Source: GCA-2746365 sp964651445
GTDB taxonomy: Bacteria; Pseudomonadota; Gammaproteobacteria; SZUA-229
Direction of reading: 5' to 3'
Assembly (NCBI GenBank): GCA_964651445.1
Contig: CAZYYW010000001.1
Location: 1-64,000 of the forward strand
DNA: 64,000 nt
In this document: positions 42,670 through 52,383 of the stretch, piece after piece
Position numbering within the stretch: the first letter of the stretch is position 1
Layout: each line of letters begins with the position of its first letter
Notes under the pieces: model-generated
What the model saw: the letters and a program-made list of their open reading frames with translations, nothing else
Told to the model about the DNA's origin: nothing
Databases searched by the model: none
Position numbers and translations under genes: made by a program

Positions 42670-44334
42670 CTATATGCCTATCTGTTTGTGACTACAAACA
42701 ATAGCCTCCAGACAATTCCCTGTGTTGTTTTCGAGAGTTAGTTCGTTAAGCTTGTAAGACAAGGAATATTCCTTGTCTTTTTTGTCATTGCTTTTCTCAT
42801 CTAGTAGGCAATATGCCAAATCATTAAGATTTATTTCTTTGCCGCTATCCTCCATTTGAATGAGCAGAGAAGGAAAACCATTATGGCTAACCTTCTTTAT
42901 TCCAATCTTTACGTAATGCATACTATTAGAGGTGTATTTTTCATGATTTTTTGTCCACGAACGTTCTACAATAACGTTTTCATACAGCGCAGACATGATG
43001 TTAGCTAATGTCTTAGTTGTTAAATGCAAGCCTGAAATTTTTTGTATTTCATCAATAACGATAGGAACTGGATTTAGTTCATGCAAGCTGCGCCCTCCTA
43101 GTTCCATGTACCAACACCAGTTACTGTTATACGATATTTTTTTATATTGATGGTTGTCAACTTCTTTACTGAGCATCAAACTATTTGTACAAGGTATACA
43201 AGCAAGCGTGACATCGTCAACTGGTTTTATATCACCACAAAAATCATTAAAACAAGCAACGATTTCCGTAAAAACAGACTTATCTTCAACAGTCTCATTC
43301 AAACAACTTTCTAATCTATTTTCACCAAACATATCATTATTTTTATTAAGGGCTTCAGTCAACCCATCTGTAAACAAAATTAATTGGTCACCAGGCGTAA
43401 TATTGAATGATTCCATTCTATAGTTGTTTGACAATGTATCGATAATGCCAAGTGGTAAGTGTGAGGATTTTATTTTATGTTTAATATTTCCATTACCAAT
43501 ACCTCTTAAGTAAATATCAGGCATGCCACCATTCCATATAGTCACTTGCTTAACATCACTTGAAATTCTTAATACGCTGCATGCCAGAAACATACTGGTA
43601 GGTAAAAGAGACAGGAGTTTGCTGTTTATGCTCTCAAGAATGCAGGCCAGATCAAAGCCTTTTTCGGTCATTGCGCTAAATACATCGGCTACGGGTAACG
43701 CACCAATTGCTGCTGATAATCCATGGCCAGTAAAATCGGCTAGTAAGATATTCAGGCTACCGTCAGGATGGCGGGCTATTAAAAATAGATCACCACTAAA
43801 AATTTCTTTCGAGCTACTTAAAAAATGTATTTCATCGAAGTGGATGCATCTTTGACTTATCGCGTCTGATAATATTCTCTTTGCGAGAATCTGCTCGTTT
43901 ATTGAATTATTGTAGAGAACTGTTAATTCACCGATTTTGTCTAGCGATGATATTCTTGCGTTTATGGCAGCAGAAGTAACGGGTTTAAATAAAATATCAT
44001 CTGAACCAGCGGTGGCACAAATGGCTAAGCGCTTACTGTCATCTGCTGAAGCAATGATAATGATAGGAATATATGATTCACCAATTTTGATTCGCAAGGA
44101 GCGGACAAGATCTTCACATTTAGCGTCATCAAAATCTACATCAATCAGTATATATGATATCTCCCACTCCTGTAGATAGCGAAAAACATGCTCTGCAGTA
44201 CTTGCCCGCAAAGAGATGATACCTGAATGCTCTAGTGTGGTTTTAATACAAGCATTTATTTGTTGTGAACAGCTAACCACAAGCGCATATCTACATTCTT
44301 TTGTATCTTGATCATAGATAGGTAGAACATTCAA
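42670..44334 (-). CDS. SpoIIE/PP2C phosphatase with degenerate receiver (HsbR-like)
   Basis: A 554-residue protein. N-terminal receiver-like domain (about 15-135) lacks the acidic pair (VVSCSQQ in place of VDDD) although LIDVD is present, so phosphorylation is doubtful. A PP2C/SpoIIE phosphatase follows with intact motifs (SGDLFLI, LADFTGHG, LFTDGLTEA, DDVTLA; about 165-385). The C-terminal part (about 410-554) is a weak GHKL-like domain (MSALYENVIVE; QMEDSGKE) that seems degenerate. HsbR of Pseudomonas has the same order with functional parts. The start is a TTG whose last bases overlap the STAS stop; GGGG lies upstream. Confidence 0.82.
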   Translation of the reverse strand: MNVLPIYDQDTKECRYALVVSCSQQINACIKTTLEHSGIISLRASTAEHVFRYLQEWEISYILIDVDFDDAKCEDLVRSLRIKIGESYIPIIIIASADDSKRLAICATAGSDDILFKPVTSAAINARISSLDKIGELTVLYNNSINEQILAKRILSDAISQRCIHFDEIHFLSSSKEIFSGDLFLIARHPDGSLNILLADFTGHGLSAAIGALPVADVFSAMTEKGFDLACILESINSKLLSLLPTSMFLACSVLRISSDVKQVTIWNGGMPDIYLRGIGNGNIKHKIKSSHLPLGIIDTLSNNYRMESFNITPGDQLILFTDGLTEALNKNNDMFGENRLESCLNETVEDKSVFTEIVACFNDFCGDIKPVDDVTLACIPCTNSLMLSKEVDNHQYKKISYNSNWCWYMELGGRSLHELNPVPIVIDEIQKISGLHLTTKTLANIMSALYENVIVERSWTKNHEKYTSNSMHYVKIGIKKVSHNGFPSLLIQMEDSGKEINLNDLAYCLLDEKSNDKKDKEYSLSYKLNELTLENNTGNCLEAIVCSHKQIGI

Positions 44335-44690
44335 TGCCCAACCCCGACTTTATCCCTCGTTTCAGTATTGATTCCACAAGTATAATTGATGGTAAATAAC
44401 TGCTCAAAATTAGCTACTTTCAAAATGGTATCAACTTGTTTGCTGGGGCGTTCTATAAATACTGCGCCACCATGACACTTTGCATGCTCACGCAGCAACA
44501 GCAACATGCCCAATGCAGAACTGTCCATATAATTAGTATCGCTTAAATCAACGTAGTAGGACATGCTGTCTTGGCCTGTAATTCGACGATAGCTATCCCT
44601 GAATGCTTGGGACACTTTATAATCAAATCGTCCACTTATATTGATGTGTACTTTTTTTCCGTCGCTAGACACTTCTTGACTTACAGACAT
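44331..44690 (-). CDS. STAS anti-anti-sigma factor (HsbA-like)
   Basis: A 119-residue STAS protein. The phosphorylation loop is NYMDSSALGML with Ser57/Ser58. It starts a four-gene operon with phosphatase, kinase-like ATPase and diguanylate cyclase. In Pseudomonas, unphosphorylated HsbA binds FlgM and so frees FliA, while phosphorylated HsbA engages the diguanylate cyclase; here flgM, fliA and a sigma-28 promoter in front of this gene support the same circuit. Direct evidence is context plus domain only. Confidence 0.82.
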   Translation of the reverse strand: MSVSQEVSSDGKKVHINISGRFDYKVSQAFRDSYRRITGQDSMSYYVDLSDTNYMDSSALGMLLLLREHAKCHGGAVFIERPSKQVDTILKVANFEQLFTINYTCGINTETRDKVGVGH

Positions 44691-44735
44691 AATACAGGCT
44701 CCCAGTTTCTTTTAGAAATAACACTACTACTGAAA

Positions 44736-44762
44736 CTATCGACCATCTGTGGATAATGTTTA
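44736..44762 (-). promoter_or_regulatory. Sigma-28 promoter for the STAS partner-switch operon
   Basis: Minus strand: TAAACATT, 11 bases, GTCGATAG. The -35 has TAAA, and the -10 has two mismatches to GCCGATAA. Start near 44728, about 38 bases before the ATG. Confidence 0.6.
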
Positions 44763-44923
44763 GTGGTTTTTATAAAATCCAGGTTTTTAAATCATACTGC
44801 CGGACAATGTTGCTTTCGCAATATCAACAAAGCAGCTTCATTGCGACATCCGTTAGACGACAGTGAGATAGATAAAGCCGTGCCATACTCGGCGTATCGA
44901 ACTAACTCAAAGTAAGTAGGTAG

Positions 44924-46834
44924 TCAGGAGACCAATTTCAAAGCATCCGGCTGTTGATCAATTTTATTCATTTTCATTAATAAATCAAAAAAAGCTTCAG
45001 ATGGAACAGGCTTACTAAAGAAATACCCCTGTATATATTCACATTGCTCTTTTATTAGAAAATCAAGCTGGCCTTTACTCTCAACGCCTTCAGACACAAC
45101 CGACATTCCAAGGCTTTTTGCCAGTGCTAAAATGGCTTTAACAAGTCTCTCATCCTGTTTTGATACCAGTACATTATTAATGTAGCTGCGGTCGATTTTT
45201 ATTGAATCAAAGTTATAACGTTGCAAATAAGAAAGTGATGCATAACCCGTACCAAAATCATCTATTAATAATTTAATACCCATTATTTCAAGTAAGGCCA
45301 TTGTCTCAAGACTGCTTTTTGTTTCTTTCATTAAAACGCCTTCTGTCAGTTCAAGCTGTATCGCATCAGAGTTTAGATCATTTGCCTTTAACGCCCGCTT
45401 CAGGGTCTTCACCAATGACGATTCCGCCTGAAACTGGCGCGCTGAAACATTGACGGTAATACATAGGTCATGCCAACCATAATCATGCCACTGCTTTATT
45501 TGCTCACAGGCTGTCTCAATTACCCATTCACCAATGGGGACAATTAAACCCGTTTCTTCTGCAATCGGTATAAAGTAATCGGGCGTTATCATGCCAAGAT
45601 TTTCGCAGTTCCACCTTAATAGTGCCTCTGCTTTTACGATAACACCCGTTTTTGAGTCTATGATTGGTTGGTAATTCACAGTAAATTCATTCTTTTTCAG
45701 CGCATGTCGTAACTGTGTTTCAACATCCATGCGCATTTTTGCTTTCACTGTCATTTCTGGTGAGTAAAAACAGTAGGTATTTTTACCATCGTGCTTTGAG
45801 CGATACATGGCAATATCAGCGTGCCGCATTAGCTTGTTAATATCATCACCATCTTTTGGGTAAATAGCAAAACCTATACTGGGTGAGATATTCAATTCCT
45901 GACCTTCAATAACGATAGGTTTTGAAAATATATCCAGTATACGCTCGCCAATTTGTCTAATGACATTTTCACGCAACTGTCCATTGTCTGGTTTCTTATC
46001 ATCCTCCAGTATCAGTAAAAACTCATCACCGCCTAAACGTGCAACGGTATCACTTTCACGCGCACATTCAGTTAATCTGCGTGCAGCTTCCCGAAGTAAT
46101 TCATCTCCCACTGCATGACCAAAGGTATCATTGACATATTTAAAATTATCCAAATCCAAAAAAGCCAAACAGGGCTGTAAATTATTTCTTTTCGCCTTTG
46201 ATAATGTCTGGTTTAATCGATCTGTTGCCAAACTTCGATTAGGAAGTTCGGTCAATTCATCGTAGTTCGCCTGTTTCTGTAATTGACCTTCAGCGAGCAA
46301 TCTAATTTCGATTTCTTCCTTTAGCTTTCTATTGGTTACGTTTAACTCAGCAGTGCGCTGTTTAATTTGTTTTTCAAGACTATTTTGAGCCAAGCGAAGA
46401 TACTCCGCCGCTTGTTTTTGCATTAGTTGATTACTTAACCGCGCCCATAGAACGTCAAAATCAACCGGTCGGGTAATGTAATCATTGGCACCAAAATCTA
46501 GCGCTTGAACAATTTCTGTTGAGGAACCACGAGATGTAATCAGTACAATCGGTAACTGCAATTTTGAGTATGTTTTACGAAGTGTTTTTAAAACAGCAAT
46601 ACCATCGAGACCTGGCATAGCGACATCCAGCAATACCAAATCTGGAGGACTATTGTAAACAATATCAATCGCCTCTTCACCATCTCTAGCTTCAGTCACC
46701 TGTATATTTCCCAGCTCAAGTATTTCTCTTATGGCCGAGCGGACGTCATTGCTGTCGTCAACAATGAGTACATTTAATATTTTCCCCGATGAGATAACTT
46801 CCTGTATTTCAGGAACATAATCTATATCACTCAT
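44924..46834 (-). CDS. Response regulator with GGDEF and EAL domains
   Basis: A 636-residue cytosolic protein. Receiver about 20-140 with Asp70 (LLDVAMPG). A coiled coil (about 145-190) leads to GGDEF (268-272, GGDEF intact, RESD inhibitory site) and then an EAL domain (403-405, EALLRW) that also looks active. The balance of synthesis and breakdown is not predictable. GGA precedes the ATG. Two promoters lie upstream, a sigma-28 and a sigma-54 site, so it would be expressed with the flagellum. Confidence 0.9.
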   Translation of the reverse strand: MSDIDYVPEIQEVISSGKILNVLIVDDSNDVRSAIREILELGNIQVTEARDGEEAIDIVYNSPPDLVLLDVAMPGLDGIAVLKTLRKTYSKLQLPIVLITSRGSSTEIVQALDFGANDYITRPVDFDVLWARLSNQLMQKQAAEYLRLAQNSLEKQIKQRTAELNVTNRKLKEEIEIRLLAEGQLQKQANYDELTELPNRSLATDRLNQTLSKAKRNNLQPCLAFLDLDNFKYVNDTFGHAVGDELLREAARRLTECARESDTVARLGGDEFLLILEDDKKPDNGQLRENVIRQIGERILDIFSKPIVIEGQELNISPSIGFAIYPKDGDDINKLMRHADIAMYRSKHDGKNTYCFYSPEMTVKAKMRMDVETQLRHALKKNEFTVNYQPIIDSKTGVIVKAEALLRWNCENLGMITPDYFIPIAEETGLIVPIGEWVIETACEQIKQWHDYGWHDLCITVNVSARQFQAESSLVKTLKRALKANDLNSDAIQLELTEGVLMKETKSSLETMALLEIMGIKLLIDDFGTGYASLSYLQRYNFDSIKIDRSYINNVLVSKQDERLVKAILALAKSLGMSVVSEGVESKGQLDFLIKEQCEYIQGYFFSKPVPSEAFFDLLMKMNKIDQQPDALKLVS

Positions 46835-47057
46835 TAGCCTATCCTCTTGAGGGTCAATCTTGCAAGTTGATCAATAATCATTAATGACACGTCTTTGACA
46901 CTGGTCATCCCCTCGTTTTCTGCGTAGGTGAAATCTACGAATACCATTACTATAGTTTGATACATCACTGTGGTAAGCCAGTTAAAATGCTTTTAATGCC
47001 ATTTTCGACAGTGCTTTTTCAGTGATTAACACCCTATTTTAAATCGCCATGTCGTAT

Positions 47058-47084
47058 CTATCGGCTGATATAACAATAACTTTA
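47058..47084 (-). promoter_or_regulatory. Sigma-28 promoter for the GGDEF-EAL regulator
   Basis: Minus strand: TAAAGTTA, 11 bases, GCCGATAG. One mismatch in each element. It lies about 225 bases before the ATG, so the leader is long. Confidence 0.75.
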
Positions 47085-47129
47085 CCCGTACTGCTGTGGT
47101 GACAAATTACCGACTATAAAAATAAAAAA

Positions 47130-47145
47130 TGCAAACTTCATGCCA
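47130..47145 (-). promoter_or_regulatory. Sigma-54 promoter for the GGDEF-EAL regulator
   Basis: Minus strand: TGGCATGAAGTTTGCA, the same elements and spacing as the flgB promoter. It lies about 60 bases upstream of the sigma-28 site. Confidence 0.75.
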
Positions 47146-47290
47146 ATTTTTAAATTTAAAAAAGAAAAATAAATGTGACACTCAATAAGGCCTAGTTGAG
47201 AGCTAAAGAACAACCTTGTAGACAAAATTTATAGAAATGTATGACTTCAGATAAATGCTTGAATAGGCATTTCAAGGCTGTGCCAGCATT

Positions 47291-49507
47291 TTAGTTCGTT
47301 TTACTGATACTGTTAATTAGTGTGTTTAATGTGTCTTCTACCGTTGAGTAATACTGTATTACCTGCGCCACTTCAGCAGCATTCATTTCATTGTGTTCAC
47401 AACCACGTTCAACGCTACGGCACATATCTGCCAACTTAAACGCCCCCATATTTTCACTTGATGACTTTAAGGTGTGTGATAGCTTTCGAATCTGCTCAAT
47501 ATCGGATCGGCTTAACGCATCACCCAGGTCGTTCATTAAGTTTGATGTTTGCTCGATATAAATACTAATCATGTTATAGAGCAAGTTTGAATGGTTTTTT
47601 TTCTGTCTTTGGTAATAACCAGAAATAACATCATAATCCAGCACCGACCAGTCGCATGTAATATCGTCCAGTGTTACTTCAGGCTGAACAATACTGACAT
47701 TACGCTGCGGCACTAAATCCGGTGATTGCCTTGTAGCCAGCCATTTTATCAAAATCCTATTCAAATCAAGTATGCTAAATGGCTTACTGAGAAAATCATT
47801 CATGCCACTCGCGATACATTTTTCGCGCGCACCGGAAATCGCATGTGCGGTAAGTGCGATGATCGGTACAGCGACATGCTTGGTTTCTTGCTCGTGCAAG
47901 CGAATTTGTTGTGTGGCTGTAAAACCATCCATTTGAGGCATCTCGCAATCCATAAAAATTAATATATGTTTTTCAATATTAAAAATCTCAACGGCCTGTA
48001 GTCCGTTATGAGCAATTTCCACATCCAGACCCATGGAGTTGAGCATATCAACAGCTACTTCACAATTGACTAGATTGTCCTCTACTAGCAAAATTTTCTT
48101 TCCATCTGTAATTTTGAATTGTATTGCTTCTACGTCTACGATCTCATCACTCGGTACAATAAGGTCTTGATTTTTGGCTGCGGGTATCGATATCCAAAAA
48201 CAGCAACCCTCACCTTTGCGACATTCTGCCCCTATATTTCCATTCATTAGCTCGATAAGCTGCTTGCACAAACTTAAACCGATGCCGACACCATCAATAC
48301 CAAGCTCCGCAGCACTTAATCTTGAGAAAGGTTTGAAAAGCTCATCGATAGCATCACTGTTAACTCCATACCCAGTATCAATTATAGATAAACGAATGCG
48401 GTCATTTTCAACTGATTCAACTGCTATAGTAACTCGACCGCCTTTCTTGTTATATTTGACAGCATTATCCAAAAGATTAACGATAATTTGTTTTAGTCGC
48501 GTTCTATCTGCCAGCACATAAACTTCGTTATGTACAGTATCTCCCGAGAAAGTAATATTACGAGCAACCGCCAGTTCTTCGACCATGCTTATAGAATCAT
48601 GAATAATTTCGTATAAGCTAGTCACCTCTAGCACTATATCCATCTCACCGGTCTCTATTCGCGATAAATCCAACACATCATTTACAATTAACAACAAATG
48701 TTTTCCAGCATCACCTACTTTTACAGCCCGTGAACGTTGTTTGTCTGTAAGCGGCGTATGCTTATCCAAAAGTTGTAACTCTGTCAGCCCAGAAATAACA
48801 TTTAATGGTGTTCGTAGCTCGTGACTCATGCGTGACAGAAACTGTGATTTAGTCATATTGGCTGCATTAGCTTTTTCTCGTTGCAGCAACAACTCATTTT
48901 CACGGTCGATGGCAACTTCCTGCAATCGCAATGTGTCATAGGTGTAATTGTAAAAAACGGTTGCCGATCGCAGTATATAGATTAGGTAAATAGTAAAGGC
49001 TATCGAAATAGCAAACGCATTTGGAAAATAGGAGAAATTGACGGCGGCTATTAGCGGTGCCAACACAAGAATAGTAAAACTATAAGTCGGTAATTTACGA
49101 TAACCCATAGTTGTGTGTGCCACGCCAGTAGTACCAAGACAGGCAATAATAAATAATAATTGGCCTTCAAAATCCAATATGGGAAACAGCCAGAGTCCCA
49201 TGCTAGCCCATAACAGACCGGTTAAAACAATACCAGCGTAGTAGATATATTCAAATTTTTTATAATCAATCGAATGGTTTTTCTTATGAGAAAAAAACAA
49301 CTTACCAAAATAAAGACGAATAAGCAGCACTAGCGAAAATATATATACCCAGCCTTCAAGCGACGACCAACTCAGGGAGTAAGATAAGAAACCAAACGTT
49401 AGAAACACAACAAGGGCGGTAGCAACAACTGCAAATGCCTGATTACTGTACAGCAGATCAATCTGTTTTCTGAAAACTCGTAGCGCAACCGTAGTATCAG
49501 GTTCCAT
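47291..49507 (-). CDS. Membrane hybrid histidine kinase with receiver and HPt
   Basis: A 738-residue protein. Five or six membrane segments lie within about residues 20-185. HisKA has His229 (MSHELRTPLN). The ATPase has N, G1 and G2 boxes (NLLDNAVKYN, DTGYGVN, GVGIGLSL). A receiver has Asp520 (FMDCEMP) and an HPt domain has His678 (KLSHTLKSSS). It can carry out an internal His-Asp-His relay and pass phosphate to another receiver. The HPt could feed the HsbR-like or GGDEF-EAL proteins nearby; that partner choice is inference. Confidence 0.9.
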   Translation of the reverse strand: MEPDTTVALRVFRKQIDLLYSNQAFAVVATALVVFLTFGFLSYSLSWSSLEGWVYIFSLVLLIRLYFGKLFFSHKKNHSIDYKKFEYIYYAGIVLTGLLWASMGLWLFPILDFEGQLLFIIACLGTTGVAHTTMGYRKLPTYSFTILVLAPLIAAVNFSYFPNAFAISIAFTIYLIYILRSATVFYNYTYDTLRLQEVAIDRENELLLQREKANAANMTKSQFLSRMSHELRTPLNVISGLTELQLLDKHTPLTDKQRSRAVKVGDAGKHLLLIVNDVLDLSRIETGEMDIVLEVTSLYEIIHDSISMVEELAVARNITFSGDTVHNEVYVLADRTRLKQIIVNLLDNAVKYNKKGGRVTIAVESVENDRIRLSIIDTGYGVNSDAIDELFKPFSRLSAAELGIDGVGIGLSLCKQLIELMNGNIGAECRKGEGCCFWISIPAAKNQDLIVPSDEIVDVEAIQFKITDGKKILLVEDNLVNCEVAVDMLNSMGLDVEIAHNGLQAVEIFNIEKHILIFMDCEMPQMDGFTATQQIRLHEQETKHVAVPIIALTAHAISGAREKCIASGMNDFLSKPFSILDLNRILIKWLATRQSPDLVPQRNVSIVQPEVTLDDITCDWSVLDYDVISGYYQRQKKNHSNLLYNMISIYIEQTSNLMNDLGDALSRSDIEQIRKLSHTLKSSSENMGAFKLADMCRSVERGCEHNEMNAAEVAQVIQYYSTVEDTLNTLINSISKTN

Positions 49508-49588
49508 TTTTTATCCCACACCCATATTATATTTCTGAAAATGAAACGAGCAATGTATTATATACTCAAGTAAATCATACTATAGCTG

Positions 49589-49615
49589 TCATCGCCACAT
49601 GATTATGTTTCTTTA
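49589..49615 (-). promoter_or_regulatory. Sigma-28-like promoter for the hybrid kinase
   Basis: Minus strand: TAAAGAAA, 11 bases, GGCGATGA. The -35 is the same as upstream of the second HDOD gene; the -10 has two mismatches. Confidence 0.5.
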
Positions 49616-49633
49616 GTCGAAAATGCTCATTCG

Positions 49634-49660
49634 TAAAATAATGACAATGCTAGCCATAAT
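49634..49660 (+). promoter_or_regulatory. Possible sigma-28 promoter for the PAS/receiver kinase
   Basis: TAAAATAA, 11 bases, GCCATAAT. The -10 lacks one base of GCCGATAA. Start near 49668, about 27 bases before the ATG. Weaker than the others. Confidence 0.35.
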
Positions 49661-49694
49661 GCATTGCCCATTCTAAACCTCACAGGCTTTTATT

Positions 49695-52139
49695 ATGCAA
49701 AACATCAACAATCGACCACATAAGAACAATATATTAATCGTCGATGACGATGCCACTATCCGCCTACTGATGAATGACGCATTAACAGATGACGCTTACA
49801 ATATCACTGAGTCTGTCAATGGTTTTGATGCGTTAGCCTATATCGATAAAAATCACGTCGATCTTGTTCTTCTCGATGTCAATATGCCCGGTATGAATGG
49901 TTTTGAGGTGTGCACTCGTATCCGCCAATTACCCAATGGCGCTGACATTTCAATCGTAATGGTTACTGCACTTGAAGATGCCAGTTCCATTGCAAAATCT
50001 TATGATCTTGGTGCAACAGATTTTATTAGCAAGCCCATCAACTGGGATACCTTTCCTTATCGTATTCAATACTTAATCAAAGCCAGAAACGCTATTGTAG
50101 AAGTAAAAAATCATAAGTCACACTTGGAATACATGGAGTTCATTTCCAGAATTATCACTCAAAATACAACCAAAGACAGCATTATGCAAGAGACCATGTT
50201 AGCAATGCTTGATATATTTTCAGCTGATCGCGCCGTGTTACTGCAGCCGAATAAAAATAAGACGGGGTCATATACTGTCGATTTTGCAACCACTCGAAAC
50301 TCCGTCAGTGGCAGCATGTTAACCACACTGGTAGCAGAACCTCTGGAAGATAACATCTTATATCGAGCTGACCGTTCTGAATATCCGATATTTTCCAAAT
50401 ATAATATCGATAATCCTGCTCCAGATCAAAACAAAGCACTAAAGCAACAAATGATAACCAGCTTGAATTTAAAACAGGCGCAAAACTGGTACCTGATCAT
50501 CCAGCAATACACAACCCAAGAAGACTGGACACCTCCGGAACATGAAACATTCTATAAGATTGGCTTGCGCATAACCAACATGCTATCCCAACACTTATTG
50601 ACTGAGGAACTTCGTCAAAGTGAAGAGCTACTTAAACAGTCACAAAAACTAGGTCACCTTGGAAACTGGCATTGGAACCCGGTAACAAATAAACTGACAT
50701 GGTCTGACGAAGTTTATAGAATATATAAATTAAAACGTGATAACCATGAGCCTGACTTTCAACAGTACTTCAAAATTAGCTTTGAAGAAGACACGACTCG
50801 TTTGGACCTAGTTAAGGAAATTCAAAACAAAACAAGCCATTCTTATCAAATAACCCATCGCATTCGAACAGCTGATAATGACATAAAATGGCTACACGAG
50901 CAGTGTCTAGGGGTTTACGAAAAATCAGGAGAACTAGTTGAAATTAGCGGCATTGTGCAAGATATAACCGAGTCTCACAATAAAAAAGAGCAGGAAGTAC
51001 ACGACAATAAAATGGATGCTATTGGACAATTGACCAGTGGCTTAGCCCATGATTTTGGTAATTTCATGACGGTTGCGCGAGGCAATCTCGAATTGCTGGA
51101 AGATATAATGCTCAATGAATACAAAGCTAAAAGCGATGATATGGAATTACTTGAGGATGCCTATTCAGCAGTAAATGACAGCGTGGAACTGATTAAACAA
51201 CTGCTCGCCTTTTCACGTAAAAAGTCTATTTCTCCCGTTTACGTCAATGTTAAAGCGACCGTTGAAAAGTTTACTAAATTATTTCAAAACACACTTGGCG
51301 ACAGCATCAAGCTTTCAAGCAACATCGATAAAGATCTGTTTGATATTCTTGTTGATCCAACGCAATTTGAAAGTACACTGTTAAACATCATCATCAATGC
51401 ACGCAACGCAATGCCTACTGGTGGCGAAGTTTCTATCAATGCTGAGATCCGAAAAACCGCACAATCACGTGAACTTATCCGTAACGAAGATCACGATCTT
51501 GGTGACGAATGCATCTGTATATACATCAAGGATAATGGCAGTGGTATGAGTGAAGACGTTTTAAAACGCGCTATAGAACCATTTTATACGACACAAACAA
51601 ACCAGGGCACAGGTCTTGGGCTAAGCATGGTATATGGCTTTATAAAACAGTCTAAAGGCGAATTGATAATACATAGCCTACCGGATAAGGGTGCCACTAT
51701 TTATATGCAATTCCCCATTTACCACGGCAAGGCTATTACAAACAAAGAAGAAATTGCAATCAACAAACTGCAACATGCTAAAGCGATTATTCTTATCGTG
51801 GAGGATCGCCCTACCGTGAGGCAATTTGCCGTACGCTGTCTAAAGTACCCGGGCATTACCCTTTTAGAAGCAGACAATGCGCAGGCTGCACAGAAACTAT
51901 TAAAATCCAAGAAGGTTGATTTGTTATTTACAGATATTTTAATGCCTGGAGAAATGGATGGACATGAGCTCGCCAACTGGGCAAATCAGAAATACCCGCA
52001 ATTAAATATACTCTTAACCACCGCCATGGAAAATAAAACCAGTAACAAGATAGTTAGAAATCATCATTTTCAACTACTGCCAAAACCTTATAGCAAAAGT
52101 GAACTGACAAATAGCATCTCTGGTTTTCTCGTCTCTTAA
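49695..52139 (+). CDS. Hybrid sensor kinase: receiver-GAF-PAS-kinase-receiver
   Basis: An 814-residue soluble protein. Receiver 1 (about 13-130) with Asp61 (LLDVNMPG), a GAF-like segment (about 155-300), a PAS domain (about 325-430, HLGNWHWNPVTNKLTWSDE), HisKA with His452 (GLAHDFGNF), an ATPase (DNGSGMSED; GTGLGLSM) and receiver 2 (about 695-810) with Asp747 (FTDILMPG). The kinase core is of the NtrB-like Phe-Gly-Asn type rather than the Glu-Leu-Arg type of the other kinases here. It lies 240 bases upstream of the FleQ-like activator gene, same strand. Confidence 0.88.
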   Translation: MQNINNRPHKNNILIVDDDATIRLLMNDALTDDAYNITESVNGFDALAYIDKNHVDLVLLDVNMPGMNGFEVCTRIRQLPNGADISIVMVTALEDASSIAKSYDLGATDFISKPINWDTFPYRIQYLIKARNAIVEVKNHKSHLEYMEFISRIITQNTTKDSIMQETMLAMLDIFSADRAVLLQPNKNKTGSYTVDFATTRNSVSGSMLTTLVAEPLEDNILYRADRSEYPIFSKYNIDNPAPDQNKALKQQMITSLNLKQAQNWYLIIQQYTTQEDWTPPEHETFYKIGLRITNMLSQHLLTEELRQSEELLKQSQKLGHLGNWHWNPVTNKLTWSDEVYRIYKLKRDNHEPDFQQYFKISFEEDTTRLDLVKEIQNKTSHSYQITHRIRTADNDIKWLHEQCLGVYEKSGELVEISGIVQDITESHNKKEQEVHDNKMDAIGQLTSGLAHDFGNFMTVARGNLELLEDIMLNEYKAKSDDMELLEDAYSAVNDSVELIKQLLAFSRKKSISPVYVNVKATVEKFTKLFQNTLGDSIKLSSNIDKDLFDILVDPTQFESTLLNIIINARNAMPTGGEVSINAEIRKTAQSRELIRNEDHDLGDECICIYIKDNGSGMSEDVLKRAIEPFYTTQTNQGTGLGLSMVYGFIKQSKGELIIHSLPDKGATIYMQFPIYHGKAITNKEEIAINKLQHAKAIILIVEDRPTVRQFAVRCLKYPGITLLEADNAQAAQKLLKSKKVDLLFTDILMPGEMDGHELANWANQKYPQLNILLTTAMENKTSNKIVRNHHFQLLPKPYSKSELTNSISGFLVS

Positions 52140-52383
52140 AAATGACCATTAGTAATGATCTCTTTTACAGCAGACTCACAACCACTTTATGTATATTACT
52201 TAAGTTGACAATTACATTACTTTACACAATAGACTTAATATAAAAGCCAAATTTTTGTCAGTTACACTATTATAAACAATGTGAAATTGACACTAAATAG
52301 TAGGTAGCTGTAATGATGTTATTCAAAGTAGTAATTAATACCCTTCTGGATTCCCCTGTATCTCTACGAGTGGAGGTGAAATC

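Larger units (their letters stand above)
46835..47290. other. Intergenic region with two stacked promoters
   Basis: About 455 bases between two same-strand signalling genes. It holds the sigma-28 site 47058-47084 and the sigma-54 site 47130-47145, both facing the GGDEF-EAL gene. No gene or RNA was recognised in it. Confidence 0.6.
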
